Shown here piece after piece: positions 1 to 9,012 of a DNA stretch of 64,000 nucleotides. The notes beneath the pieces are model-generated. The model was not told where the DNA came from and made no database searches. It worked only from the letters and a program-made list of their open reading frames with translations. Made by a program: the position numbers and the translations under genes. This stretch comes from Homalodisca vitripennis. Lineage: Eukaryota > Arthropoda > Insecta > Hemiptera > Cicadellidae. Positions within the stretch are counted from its first letter, which is position 1; each line of letters opens with the position of its first letter. The stretch lies in contig NW_025776245.1 of assembly GCF_021130785.1 (NCBI RefSeq), positions 62,001 to 126,000 of the forward strand, given 5' to 3'.

Positions 1-574
1 GAACATGTGATTTAAAATTATAATAATCATTTTTTAAAGTTATAAAATCGTTTTTAATAAAATTTTCTAAATCGTTTTTTAAATCTAAAGTGTTTATTTG
101 TATTTCTCAATTGGTTTGCTCTAATTTTTCTCTAGTTGAGTTTAGTTTTTGTCTTATCACAACATCGTTATCATTAATACTGGCACTAACATTGACGATC
201 CTTCTTTTTTTAACCAGCGCGATGTAATAATTTTGTATATTGAAAATCGATTGCTCTCTATTTTTTATTTCATTTTTCAATTTAGTTTCAAGATGATTAA
301 TTAAACCGGTAACTTTTCCCTGAAAATCAGTTTTTAATTCTTCAACTTTATCATTTATTACTGTAAGACAATTTTGAATAGCATCGCTGAAAATACTAAA
401 ATTTATTGCATCATTAGGTTTTGCCGCATCGCCTAGATTACAAATTCTCTTATTTAATACATCATAGTTTCCATCACCGTCGATATGGAATCCATCACCC
501 TTAGGTCCTCTCAGATTAATACTAGAACTAATACCACTACCATTCGAAAAGTGACCAAACTTATCAACACTCAT
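1..574 (-). pseudogene. Fibre-like coiled-coil ORF, interrupted, runs off window
   Basis: The minus-strand ORF starts at ATG 574 (MSVDKFG...); an upstream in-frame ATG at 619 adds only a hydrophobic leader and is less likely. The first 60 residues hold a GPKGDGFHIDGDG segment followed by NKRICNLGD and NDAIN, a pattern resembling the neck regions of trimeric fibre proteins. The remainder is Lys/Glu/Asn-rich with heptad-like spacing, so probably coiled coil. A TGA at 107-109 stops the frame, yet the same frame stays open and coiled-coil-like from there to base 1, so this is an interrupted and window-truncated copy, or has a sequencing error. Similar ORFs occur in insect genomes, possibly from Polinton or adintovirus-like elements; that origin is inference. 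Function unknown. Confidence 0.5.
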
Positions 575-685
575 AGCTACTATCAGATACAAAGGTTGAA
601 ATAAAAATGGAAAATACAAGTATTGTAATCATTATTTATTAAAATAATTTATCTCTTAATTCATATAACTCTTCTAATATTGAAT

Positions 686-994
686 TTATTTCATTTGAAT
701 GTGCTGTATTGCCCGCCTTTTGAGAAGCCTTGGATCCGACACACTTGGATCCTCTTCAACACTATGAGCAACAGCCTCTTCGGTCCTTACTGTGCGGCGT
801 CTCTGCTGATGCTTGTCAACAAGAGTGTGGGTATTACGAAAACGATTAGCCAAAGCTCGAATACCTGACTCTGATGGACGATTATGAGGTCCGTAAATCA
901 GACGAAGAGCTCGGTAAGTTGCCCGAACTGAACTGCGGTTTTCAAAATAAATTTGCACTATTCGCAAACGCTCTTCTTTTGTAAGTCTGTTCAT
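686..994 (-). pseudogene. Tc1/mariner transposase N-terminal fragment
   Basis: From ATG 994 the minus strand encodes MNRLTKEERLRIVQIYFEN, then SSVRATYRALRLIYGP, a typical helix-turn-helix start (DUF4817 type) of insect mariner-like transposases, followed by the linker RTVRTEEAVAHSVEEDPSVS. Homology stops shortly after, about 100 residues in, and no DDE catalytic domain follows. It is therefore a truncated DNA-binding half only. No terminal inverted repeat was found for it. Confidence 0.75.
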
Positions 995-1139
995 GGTTAC
1001 TATACAATAATACGCACTTGACAATACAAATATCGAAATGACATAAGATAATAAACAAAGATCAGCTGTTTTATTCAAATTTAATTGTTGTGTTTAATAG
1101 TGGTGCCAACTTAAAACCCACACCAATAAAAAAATCACC

Positions 1140-2530
1140 CTTTATTTGAAAATGCGTTAACGCACAGGTATAAGTTGAAACCTAACGCTTCAGCCCCTTT
1201 CGGTATAAGAGTAGGGAACATAATAGTACGTCTCGGCATCGAAGTTTTCGAGGTGCGACTAAGCCACGATTGCGACGTACCCTCGTGGTCTTTGAATACA
1301 CCACCTATTATAAACTCGCTAGTACACAATAAGAAACAAGATACATCCCCAAACATAATAAACCAATTATTTCGTGAAGAGCTTAACAAGTTGACACCAT
1401 GTGACGTAGTATATACGGATGGATCTAAAACTGGGACTGGCACTAGTTGCCCCTTTGTGACTGCCAGATCTGAGTTCAAATTTTGCCTCCCCCCTGCGTC
1501 CTCTGTCTATACTGCCGAGCTGACGGCCATTGAGAAGGCACTAAACATCCTGTGCCCTAGGACAGGGAGGCTGGTGGTATGTACCGACTCACTGAGCAGC
1601 ATAGAAGCACTAAAGGACTTGTATCCGAAACACGTTCTTCTGTGCAATATAAAAAAGTCCTCACATGATCTAATAAGAGGAAATGTTCAAGTGATTTTTA
1701 TGTGGGTACCAAGTCATGTTGGAATACCTGGCAATGAAATGGCCGACAGAGCTGCAAGGGAAGCGACAGAATTGGCGCCTTACACCCAACAACTAATATT
1801 GCCAGATGTGAAACCACACATCAAAAGACTCTTAAGAAATGAGTGGCAAAGGTCGTGGACAGAAATCAACGATAACAAACTACGGGACATAAAGGGGTCA
1901 GTTCTACCTTGGACGTCCTCAAACCGTACCAGCCGCAGGGAGGAGGTAGTGTTATGCCGTCTTCGGATCGGACACACCCTTCTATCCCACGGCTTTCTTA
2001 TGAACCGCGGGGATCCCCCTTTGTGCCCCGTGTGTAATGTTAATCTAACTGTAAACCATGCCCTGATCGAGTGTAATCACTATTCTCGACAGAGGCGCGA
2101 TTATCGTCTCCCTTCTACTCTTGTCGAATTGCTAGGGGACAATAATGAAGTTCTAGTTAAGCTCTTCGGATTCCTGGAGAGTACCTCATTGCTGGCCAGG
2201 GTTTGAAGGGCTGTAAAGTACCGAAAAAAAAGAAAAGAGCTTCCATTAGAGTAACCGGACTGGGTGGGTCCTTTTACAGCTCACTCAGATATATTGTTAA
2301 CTAGTTGTAAGTGTTATAATATCATAGATGTTTATATGTGTATATATGTTATGTTCTTAATAGTTTTAAGAAACTGTTCTCTATTATATTTATAGTACGC
2401 CCAGTTAATTATTATTAATATTTCTTATTAATTTTGTTTTTAGTGCTAGTTACTTGTTTTGACACTACCAAATTATGAGTAGGAAACTCACTCAACTCCC
2501 GAATAGCAACAGTAAAAGTGATAAAAAAGA
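1140..2530 (+). pseudogene. 5'-truncated LINE: RNase H and C-terminal zinc motif
   Basis: The open frame 1175-2206 matches the C-terminal third of the ORF2 at 10541-14218: a short linker, then an RNase H domain with VVYTDGSKTG, YTAELTAIEKAL, VVCTDSLSS and WVPSHVGIPGNEMADRAA, preserving the D-E-D-D set, and a C-terminal CPVC...H...C motif. Endonuclease and reverse transcriptase are absent, as expected from 5' truncation during target-primed reverse transcription. The 3' UTR to about 2530 keeps the GACACTACCA...GAGTAGG signature of the full-length element. Protein divergence from 10541-14218 shows a different subfamily of the same I-like group. The ends are approximate and no clear target duplication was found. 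Confidence 0.8.
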
Positions 2531-3067
2531 GGGAAGCCGAAACAGCAAAAATGATATAAACATGTGAGAAACTGGCGGGAATTGCGTCTGACTAGAAATC
2601 AGCTGTTACTCAAGTTGTAAGCATTATAAAAATTAATCAAGGGGAGTCGGTTGGGTCTATCCCCGCAATGTTAATTTGATGAATTTTAGGTACCATTATC
2701 TTAAAAACTATAAGTGGTAGCCAGTTAATTTTTTTTATTCTGCTCCTTGTACTTTTCTTAACATTTTGAATACACGGTTATAAAAAATCTTTTCAGATAA
2801 ACGTGTGACATTTTTTTTTCTTTTTATGCAAAAAATAACATAAAAAATTACAATTTACTCTGATGTATAGAATTAAGTACTGAACATAAGGCAATAATAT
2901 GTATTCAAAATGTAGATTATTACGTAGGGAACAAATAAAAAAAAGAATCAACAGGCTACCTATAATAGTTCTTGAGAAAAGTGTACCTATCTAACAAAAA
3001 ACCTAGTTTAACAGAAAACGCATTTCATTGTAACCAACTCTATAAAAATACAAAAATAAACTTACAG
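2531..3067. other. AT-rich spacer, no gene seen
   Basis: No open frame of interest, repeat match or RNA gene was recognised here. It contains several A/T runs and may be decayed transposon sequence. Confidence 0.5.
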
Positions 3068-3200
3068 TTAATAGTGTCCAGGGGCATATGCTGGGTTATC
3101 TGGATCCTCTTCTTCCTCAAGCAACTCTTCCAGGCTTAATTTGGTTAATTTTGCCCTCTACCGGCACTTCTTTTCTAATTCCTCGATGGCATTTTCTGTT
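3068..3200 (-). pseudogene. C-terminal scrap of a Mutator-like-domain transposase
   Basis: The minus strand reads a Lys/Glu-rich helix, then LEELLEEEEDPDNPAYAPGHY and TAA at 3070-3068. This acidic EEDPDNPxYxPG tail is the usual end of the Kolobok/Mutator-like transposase family, and it parallels the KLEDNDEQEYCPGGF end found in each array unit. In-frame stops lie a few codons upstream. It lies about 100 bp outside the array edge and belongs to another subfamily. Confidence 0.6.
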
Positions 3201-3350
3201 TGTGGGTGAGGTGTGGGGGGAGGTTTTCCATTGTTACGGGTGTTACGACACACTTAATACACTAAATAACTTAACTTAAAAAATGTTTTCCCCAAGAAAT
3301 ACGGTAAAAAATAATTATATTATGATTTTATTTTCATTTTGGTCTATCAA

Positions 3351-4185
3351 TCATGTCTATTTAACATGATTGAACAATTAATATTTAGACGCTCTAGCTC
3401 TCTTTGAACTTCAACCATGCCACTTCTAACGCTGGCTCACTAACTTTGAAAACACCTCGATTTGAAACTGGTATTACCGAAGTAGGATCAATTTTGTTAA
3501 GGATTTCATTTTTTGTATAAAACATTTCATCAGGATTGTCATGAAAGTATCATAAACTCTGTTAATTTTGCATTGTTAAAAAGTTGAAGTATTTTTTATT
3601 TGGAAGCTTAACAATCTAAAATAAATAAAATTGCATCTTAATTTTTTGTATGTTGAAACATTTCTGAAATAGAAATTGAAAAGTGTTGTTACGGGTGTTA
3701 CAGAAAATGTTACGGCTGTTACTTTGTCTTTTTTGTTTTCAAACTTACTACACTTATTACATTTTACGAACAATTAAATTAATTTTATGATGTTTACATA
3801 GATAATACATTGTTGTTAATGTGTTTTAAGGCACTTAAATGTAAAAAAAACCACTGAACTTCTTATTAACCATTTAATTTGGTTCTATTAAATTCAAAGA
3901 AAACCTTAATCAAACCTTAAGGTATTACACAGGGTACATAACCTTTGTAAGTTTGTGTACATTAAAGTTATAGAATCGACACACTTTAAAGTCTTATTTT
4001 TCATGTCTATTTAACATGATTGAACAATTAATATTTAGACGCTCTAGCTCTCTTTGAAATTCAACCATGCCACTTCTAACGCTGGCTCACTAACTTTGAA
4101 AACACCTCGATTTGAAACTGGTATTACCGAAGTAGGATCAATTTTGTTAAGGATTTCATTTTTTGTATAAAACATTTCATCAGGA
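3351..4185. repeat. Direct repeat pair of 185 bp inside the unit
   Basis: 3351-3535 and 4001-4185 are near-identical (one clear mismatch, gaacttcaac versus gaaattcaac) and 650 bp apart. Both cover the extreme 3' end of the minus-strand gene whose intact copy of the module is 4044-4274. The pair recurs in every unit, so it predates amplification. The segment between them contains two copies of a gttacgg(g/c)tgttac motif. Confidence 0.9.
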
Positions 4186-4550
4186 AAATCAGGCCACTTC
4201 CAGTTAGCTCCAGATTTTGTCATACATTGCACTTTATATAGATAGTTGTTTTCTTCTGTTTTAACCTCCGTCACCTATCCTGGAAAATGTTCACCCTCAA
4301 ACACCACAACAAAAACAACAAAATCTTTTTCTTGAAAATCAGCTGCATCAACATCGGAAAAGTCCTGTAAAATTCCAACGACCGCGTTGTTTCTTTCTTC
4401 ATCAGAAGAGTCCGATTCTGAATAAATTTCCCTGTACGACAAGCGCCTCTTGACTTGAGCCGTACGAATTTCTCCCTCACATTCAATGACACAAACTTGT
4501 TCGTCAAAGACGTAAATGTTTTAGCAATTAACAAGTCTGTGCAATTGTAA
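4044..4550 (-). pseudogene. SHGKG/VDGIGG gene, 3' part with NWKWP module (unit 1)
   Basis: This is the C-terminal part of a broken minus-strand gene. Readable segments include an acidic SESDSSDEE stretch, EKDFVVF and EHFPG followed by an in-frame TAG, then VTEVKTEENNYLYKVQCM, NWKWPDFPDEM and RGVFKV, with TAG at 4044-4046. In unit 1 the gene is cut at 4550 by the Harbinger insertion; the 5' remainder lies at 8127-8443. The protein type (SHGKG...VDGIGG...VKR plus this C-terminal module) is common in arthropod repeats, but I know no function for it. Confidence 0.65.
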
Positions 4551-4567
4551 AGCCCCCCACAGACTGA

Positions 4568-4658
4568 CGAGCATGTTCGCGAGCATGCTGGCGTACATGC
4601 TCGCGAACATGCTCGGCGTTGCCCCACACACGACCGGACATGCTCGCGAACATGCTCG
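4568..4658. repeat. Left subterminal palindromic iterons of Harbinger
   Basis: Perfect 20-bp arms at 4568-4587 and 4596-4615 (cgagcatgttcgcgagcatg and its complement) are separated by 8 bp. A further copy of the second arm lies at 4639-4658. The same motif recurs at the right end (8090-8109) and near 7917-7937. Such iterons are likely binding sites for the transposase or its MADF/Myb-like partner (inference). Confidence 0.85.
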
Positions 4659-4724
4659 CCGTCGCCGCTCAGTACTGTTGCTTCTCTACGGTGTGATAGT
4701 CAAGTTTTGCAGTGCGGGTGCGAA

Positions 4725-5150
4725 ATGGATGCAAACGCTGTGGTGGCCCTTTGTGGGGGTTTCGTTTGTTTGGAGGAGAAAAAACGCAAGGTACGTAAAA
4801 TATGGTGCAAGAATTGGCTTAAAAATAGGAACCAGTTTAGCTACATGTCACTGTTGCAAGAATTAGCATCAAATGAACCAAATGATTATAAAAATTACCT
4901 GAGGATGACTGAAGATTGTTTCGAAGACATTCTTAGACGTATTTCTCCAGATATTGTGAAACAGAATAGTATTTTGAGGGAGCCGATCAGCTGTAAAGAG
5001 CGCCTTGCAGCGACACTTCAGTTTTTAGCAAGTGGCAGAACCTACGAAAACCTAAAGTTTAGCTGCGCCATTTCGCCTCAGTCGCTGGGAAAAATCATAC
5101 CAGAAACCTGCACTGCAATTTATAATGCTCTACGTGAGGAATACCTGCAC
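4725..5150 (+). CDS. PIF/Harbinger transposase, exon 1
   Basis: ATG 4725 begins MDANAVVALCGGF; the 142-codon exon ends YLH with a GTAAGT donor at 5151. The exon holds the helical N-terminal region typical of Harbinger nucleases, including KERLAATLQFLASGRTY and IIPETCTAIYNAL. It joins in phase 0 to exon 2 at 6112, giving a 415-residue protein, normal for the family. The intron (5151-6111) contains the last exon of the antisense MADF gene. The start was chosen as the first ATG in frame with the family-like N-terminus; an upstream frame shows only low-complexity TIR translation. Confidence 0.88.
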
Positions 5151-5393
5151 GTAAGTTTAACATTTGTTTTTAAATCTTATACCGTATACGAATTGAAATG
5201 CAGCTAATAATACAAGGCCTAATAACTATCGAAGTGATCAGTTGAGTAAAACGGTGAAACGGGTGCAAGTAAAATGACTTAAAACAAAGTTTAATAAGCA
5301 AATTTATTGAAACAACTTAAAAAAAGAAATAGTATTACTCAATATGAACTATAACATTAAAATTAACGTTCAATAAGTAATTGGTTGTGAACT

Positions 5394-6029
5394 TTAGTTG
5401 AATTTTAAGAACTGTCCTAAATTTTCTTCATCTACTTCAGTGGTAGTAGACCCCTTGGCGGCAGTAGATTCATTGACAAACATTGCATTGTTTGCGGCCT
5501 GTTGTTGTGGTTGTGGTGGTAAGTATCGCTGGGGAAAAGGGTAGTTCTGTTGCCCGTAATTGTATTCCTGGAATTGATAAGTGGTAGGTTGTACATTAGC
5601 GAATCCACGTGAACAATTTGGTCCGTAATTGTCAGGGTTCTGTATGTTGTTTAAGTGAATGACTGAGTTTTCATTTAAATGTCCTAATTTACCATGAAAA
5701 AGTGCATCTGAAATAAGTTTTTGTGCAAATATCTTTTGGCGTCTATCCATGTCTTCCAGCTGGAAGGCGATACTGTTCCCAAATGCTTGATTTTCATTAA
5801 CATGTTGATTCAAAGCGTTGGTTGCTACGTCCAAAAATGATTCTTTCTTTCGATCATACTCCGAGACATTTTTTCTTTTACGCTGGCGCCGTTGTACATT
5901 GCTCGCGGAGTCTGATGTTTGTGATCTGATGTTCTGAGCAGGTGTTTGTGAGAGCGAACTAGTAGGCGTAGCAGGGGTGGATGAACCTCCGTCTGGACTG
6001 GCCAGGATACTGGGCGAGTTCTCGGCCTC
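5394..6029 (-). CDS. Harbinger MADF partner protein, exon 2
   Basis: The exon begins after a pyrimidine-rich acceptor (cag at 6032-6030) and ends at a stop at 5394. It encodes EAENSPSILASPDGG, a basic RRRQRKRKN segment, a helical region and a Gln/Pro/Tyr-rich tail. Joined in frame to exon 1 (7684-7271) it gives about 349 residues. In PIF/Harbinger elements the second ORF supplies a Myb/MADF DNA-binding protein that helps the nuclease reach the terminal repeats in the nucleus (known for the superfamily). It lies inside the transposase intron on the opposite strand. Confidence 0.8.
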   Translation of the reverse strand, partial: EAENSPSILASPDGGSSTPATPTSSLSQTPAQNIRSQTSDSASNVQRRQRKRKNVSEYDRKKESFLDVATNALNQHVNENQAFGNSIAFQLEDMDRRQKIFAQKLISDALFHGKLGHLNENSVIHLNNIQNPDNYGPNCSRGFANVQPTTYQFQEYNYGQQNYPFPQRYLPPQPQQQAANNAMFVNESTAAKGSTTTEVDEENLGQFLKFN

Positions 6030-6111
6030 CTGTGAAAGAACAATGGAAATAGTACACTTATAACGACACATCTTCAAAACATAGTAGTATATATATTTTT
6101 TTCTTTTTCAG

Positions 6112-6933
6112 TTGCCTGAGAATGAAAGCGACTGGATGAATATTGCTACAGATTTTAAAAAATACTGGCAAGTAGAAAACTGCGTGGGGGCTCTTGATGG
6201 AAAGCATATTGCCATCCTTCAACCTCCTGGAAGTGGTTCGTATTTCTTCAATTACAAAGGTTTCTTCAGCGTTGTATTATTGGCTGTGGTAAACGCAAAC
6301 TATGAATTTATGTACGTAAATTGTGGAGTGAATGGACGGGTGTCTGACGGGGGAGTTCTCTTTGAAACCGATTTTGGGCAACAGTTGGAAAACGGCCAGT
6401 TGAATTTGCCATCACCAACGACCTTTCCAAACAACAGAGATGTATGTTTACCTTTTGTTTTTTTGGGAGATGAAGCTTTCCCCTTAAAAGAAAACCTAAT
6501 GAAGCCATACCCTAATAAGGGAATCACCCACGATGAAAGGATTTTCAACTATCGTATTTGCCGTGGAAGAAGAGTTGTTGAAAATGCCTTCGGCATTTTA
6601 GCAAATAGGTTCCAAGTATTGCAAACAACAATCAGGACGAGCTTGGAAACCACTGAAGTTATTATTTTAGCTTGCTGCGCACTCCACAATTATTTACGAA
6701 GGAAAAGCTCAACTTATTTGATGCCTAGTTCGGTAGACTGGGAAAACACGGAAACTGCAGTTCTCACTGAAGGCGAATGGAGGAAGAATGTTCGCCAACT
6801 TTTAGGCATGAAGCAACGCAATCGGTCTGGGAAAGAAACATCACTGACTGAACCAATCCGAAAATACTACAGGGACTTCTACAACAACGAGGGACAAGTA
6901 GAGTTTCAAGAGCGCATGATAAATCGCCGCTAA
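6112..6933 (+). CDS. PIF/Harbinger transposase, exon 2 (DDE nuclease)
   Basis: The exon follows a ttttttctttttcag acceptor (AG at 6110-6111). The DDE_4 catalytic residues are visible: D about 171 (VGALDGKHI), D about 262 (FVFLGDEAF) and E about 299 (RRVVENAFGIL), followed by CCALHNYL. No stop or frameshift occurs up to TAA at 6931-6933. The exon itself lies within the intron of the antisense MADF gene. It is the best candidate in the window for an active DNA transposase. Confidence 0.92.
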   Translation: MPENESDWMNIATDFKKYWQVENCVGALDGKHIAILQPPGSGSYFFNYKGFFSVVLLAVVNANYEFMYVNCGVNGRVSDGGVLFETDFGQQLENGQLNLPSPTTFPNNRDVCLPFVFLGDEAFPLKENLMKPYPNKGITHDERIFNYRICRGRRVVENAFGILANRFQVLQTTIRTSLETTEVIILACCALHNYLRRKSSTYLMPSSVDWENTETAVLTEGEWRKNVRQLLGMKQRNRSGKETSLTEPIRKYYRDFYNNEGQVEFQERMINRR

Positions 6934-7270
6934 TGTTATACATTCTAAAATAAACAACAGATGGGCGTAATGTATATGTTGTAGCCAAGGGTAACCCAAT
7001 GCATTACCTCTTTAATGGTCCACTGTAAATAATTGAAATGGAAAATAATGACGATGTGCTTTGCTTTTAATATGTGTTTAACTATAAATATATGCACATT
7101 TTACTACAGTTGGTTGTACTTTCTTGGTAAGTATATGTTTCAGTTTTTGTTTGTAAAATTATTTGAGTCAAATCTGACATTGTCAATAAAATAATAAAGT
7201 AGTTCAAATGTTACTTTATGAATTTAATTGCCCTACACTACAACTTAAACTAAACTAAACTACAACTTAC

Positions 7271-7684
7271 GTTTTCGTCCGTCATCTCAGTGTTATCTTC
7301 TGAATCTTCGGGCGGGGCAACTATCTTTTGCAGCGAAGATAAACCTTTCCTCGCCGTTTCCACATCTGTTGTAAACATAAGTAACTCGAAATACCACAAT
7401 GATGGTTCATACACTTCGTCAAGTCCCTTCCCTGTGCTTTTCGAGGCATTTAATTTTTTTAGTTCTCGTCGAAACGACGCACGCAAAGAGTCAATTTTCG
7501 CTTTGACGAACTTCTCATCAGCTTTCACAAATACTTCCTTACATTTATCTATTAACACGTCAAAACTTTCCTTTCGTAAATGTTTGTTACAATAATTTGG
7601 ACTTTTCACGTCCCACAAACACCGCTGTTCCCTATACAGTTCTATAAATTCAGTCCAAAATGGTTTGTTATCGCTGAACGACAT
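7271..7684 (-). CDS. Harbinger MADF partner protein, exon 1
   Basis: ATG 7684 begins MSFSDNKPFWTEFIELYREQ; the first ~100 residues are a MADF domain (WTEFIELYREQRCLWDVKSP, YNCNKH-like helix 2, FRRELKKL helix 3, then SLWYFELLMF). The 138-codon exon ends with a GTAAGT donor (plus strand acttac at 7265-7270). Splicing to 6029 is in frame. Start choice rests on the family-typical short leader before the MADF tryptophan. Confidence 0.85.
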
Positions 7685-7957
7685 ATTGTCAACTAGACAA
7701 ATAAAAAATCACCAATACTGCACTATAACCGCACAAGCTACACTTCGCCACCACTTCCTCAACAAGAACAATAGCCTACAGCACACTGACCTCTTACTCC
7801 CGCCCTCCGACGCTCCGACTGACAAACATCAGTGTTGCCAACCGAAATAACAACAATTCCCACCAACAATTCCCACTGACCACATGACACCGAGACTTCC
7901 AGCTGAGGGTGACCGGCGAGCATGCTCGCGAACATGTTGGTCGTCACCACAGACGGC

Positions 7958-8025
7958 CGAGCATGTTGGGCTCGGCGCTCGGCTCGCCTGTTCCGACGAG
8001 CCGAGCGCCGAGCCCAACATGCTCG
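7958..8025. repeat. Perfect 29-bp hairpin near the Harbinger right end
   Basis: Arms 7958-7986 and 7997-8025 are exact reverse complements (cgagcatgttgggctcggcg... and complement) with a 10-nt loop. The outer part repeats the iteron core cgagcatgtt; the stem is GC-rich in an otherwise AT-rich window. Confidence 0.95.
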
Positions 8026-8126
8026 CCGGTTGGAATGCTCGTCGACCCCACACACGGGCGAGCATGTTCGCCGCCAACACCGTCACGAGCATGCTCGCGA
8101 ACATGCTCGTCAGTCTGTGGGGGGCT

Positions 8127-8443
8127 TAAGGTCTAAAGTGATGACAGGACTGAATCCCAAGTATAGGTTTAACTTTCTCCCACCTTTTGTCCAACATATT
8201 CTCATTTTTACTTATATAATCTTTACTTACATATAAAGATTTTATCTTAGTCTGGAAACTCTTGAGCGTTACCAATATTGACTGTCCTGGATTTTTCAGC
8301 AGTCCAGACATTCCTTTTTACAGTGCCTCCTATTCCATCCACTGCTCCTTTTCCGTGAGAGCTTGCAAAAAAGTTCCATTCAACATCTAAGTTGAAATCA
8401 GCTTGAAAGAAGCACAGGTTAGACAGTGTATACCTGCTGTTAT
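8127..8443 (-). pseudogene. SHGKG/VDGIGG gene, 5' part (unit 1)
   Basis: The minus strand reads YTLSNLCFFQADFNLDVEWN, FFASSHGKGAVDGIGGTVKR and NVWTAEKSRTVNIGNAQEF, then stop codons. A segment LDKRWEKVKPILGIQSCHHF belongs to the same protein type in a neighbouring frame. It is the upstream continuation of 4044-4550 across the Harbinger insertion and ends at the Kolobok-type terminus at 8444. Confidence 0.65.
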
Positions 8444-9012
8444 GGGGAGACTGGCACCTACCTGTCGCAATGCTATTTAAATGGAGCGTTTCGTGTTAGG
8501 TTAGGTACATTGTTCTCAAAAAACTATTTGAGTAAATATCACCAAATTCTCACCAAGTCATCTAGATGGGTTAAGAGTCATAAACCACTAATAAAATTAT
8601 TATAAAAAGAAAAAAAATAATTTTTAAAAACCTCGTCCTGGGTATGACGTTAAACTGCCTCTTCCCACCTAACCATTTCCTAATTCCTACCAAATCCCCC
8701 CTCCAGGGTCTTTTAAGTACCCGTCCTCTGACCGTTCCAGTACATGGCTCGCTGGGAGTGCTTAAGCCGGCACTAGGTGCCCTATCTGGTGTCGGTGAGA
8801 GCTGATGTGAGCTTGTCTCTGCCGAGGCGTAAGTCATGTACTGGTTCAGAAGCCAGCCACTTCGGTCCTTGGTCAGGAAGTGTTCAGTAGGCAGGGGTGT
8901 CGGAGCCCCTGTTGCCACGTGCGAGTCCAAGTTGTGCGCGTATTCCCGACTTGGTAATCGATGGAAACCGGGCCTCGGGGAACTGAGGTAGGGTTGTCCC
9001 CCAAGCTACGGT

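Larger units (their letters stand above)
4551..8126 (+). mobile_element. Complete PIF/Harbinger DNA transposon
   Basis: The ends are perfect inverted repeats starting agccccccacagactgacga, about 35 bp long. The element is flanked by TAA at 4548-4550 and 8127-8129; other units show the uninterrupted site attgtaaggtctaaag. A TAA duplication, DDE_4-type transposase and MADF partner are diagnostic for PIF/Harbinger. Length is 3,576 bp. Both genes look intact when spliced, so it may be autonomous or only recently silenced. It occurs only in unit 1, so it postdates amplification or was lost elsewhere. Confidence 0.95.

Noticed and set aside
3576..3773. A 65-residue Lys/Thr-rich ORF (VTAVTFSVTPVTTL)
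   Set aside because: The repeat comes from the gttacggtgttac motif; no domain, and the frame is not extended in any unit.
4568..4658. Regularly spaced short palindromes as a CRISPR-like array
   Set aside because: Too few copies, no unique spacers, eukaryotic transposon context.
4573..4866. ORFs rich in MLA, CSR or REH repeats at both Harbinger ends (also 7829-8236)
   Set aside because: Translations of the palindromic terminal iterons in several frames, not proteins.
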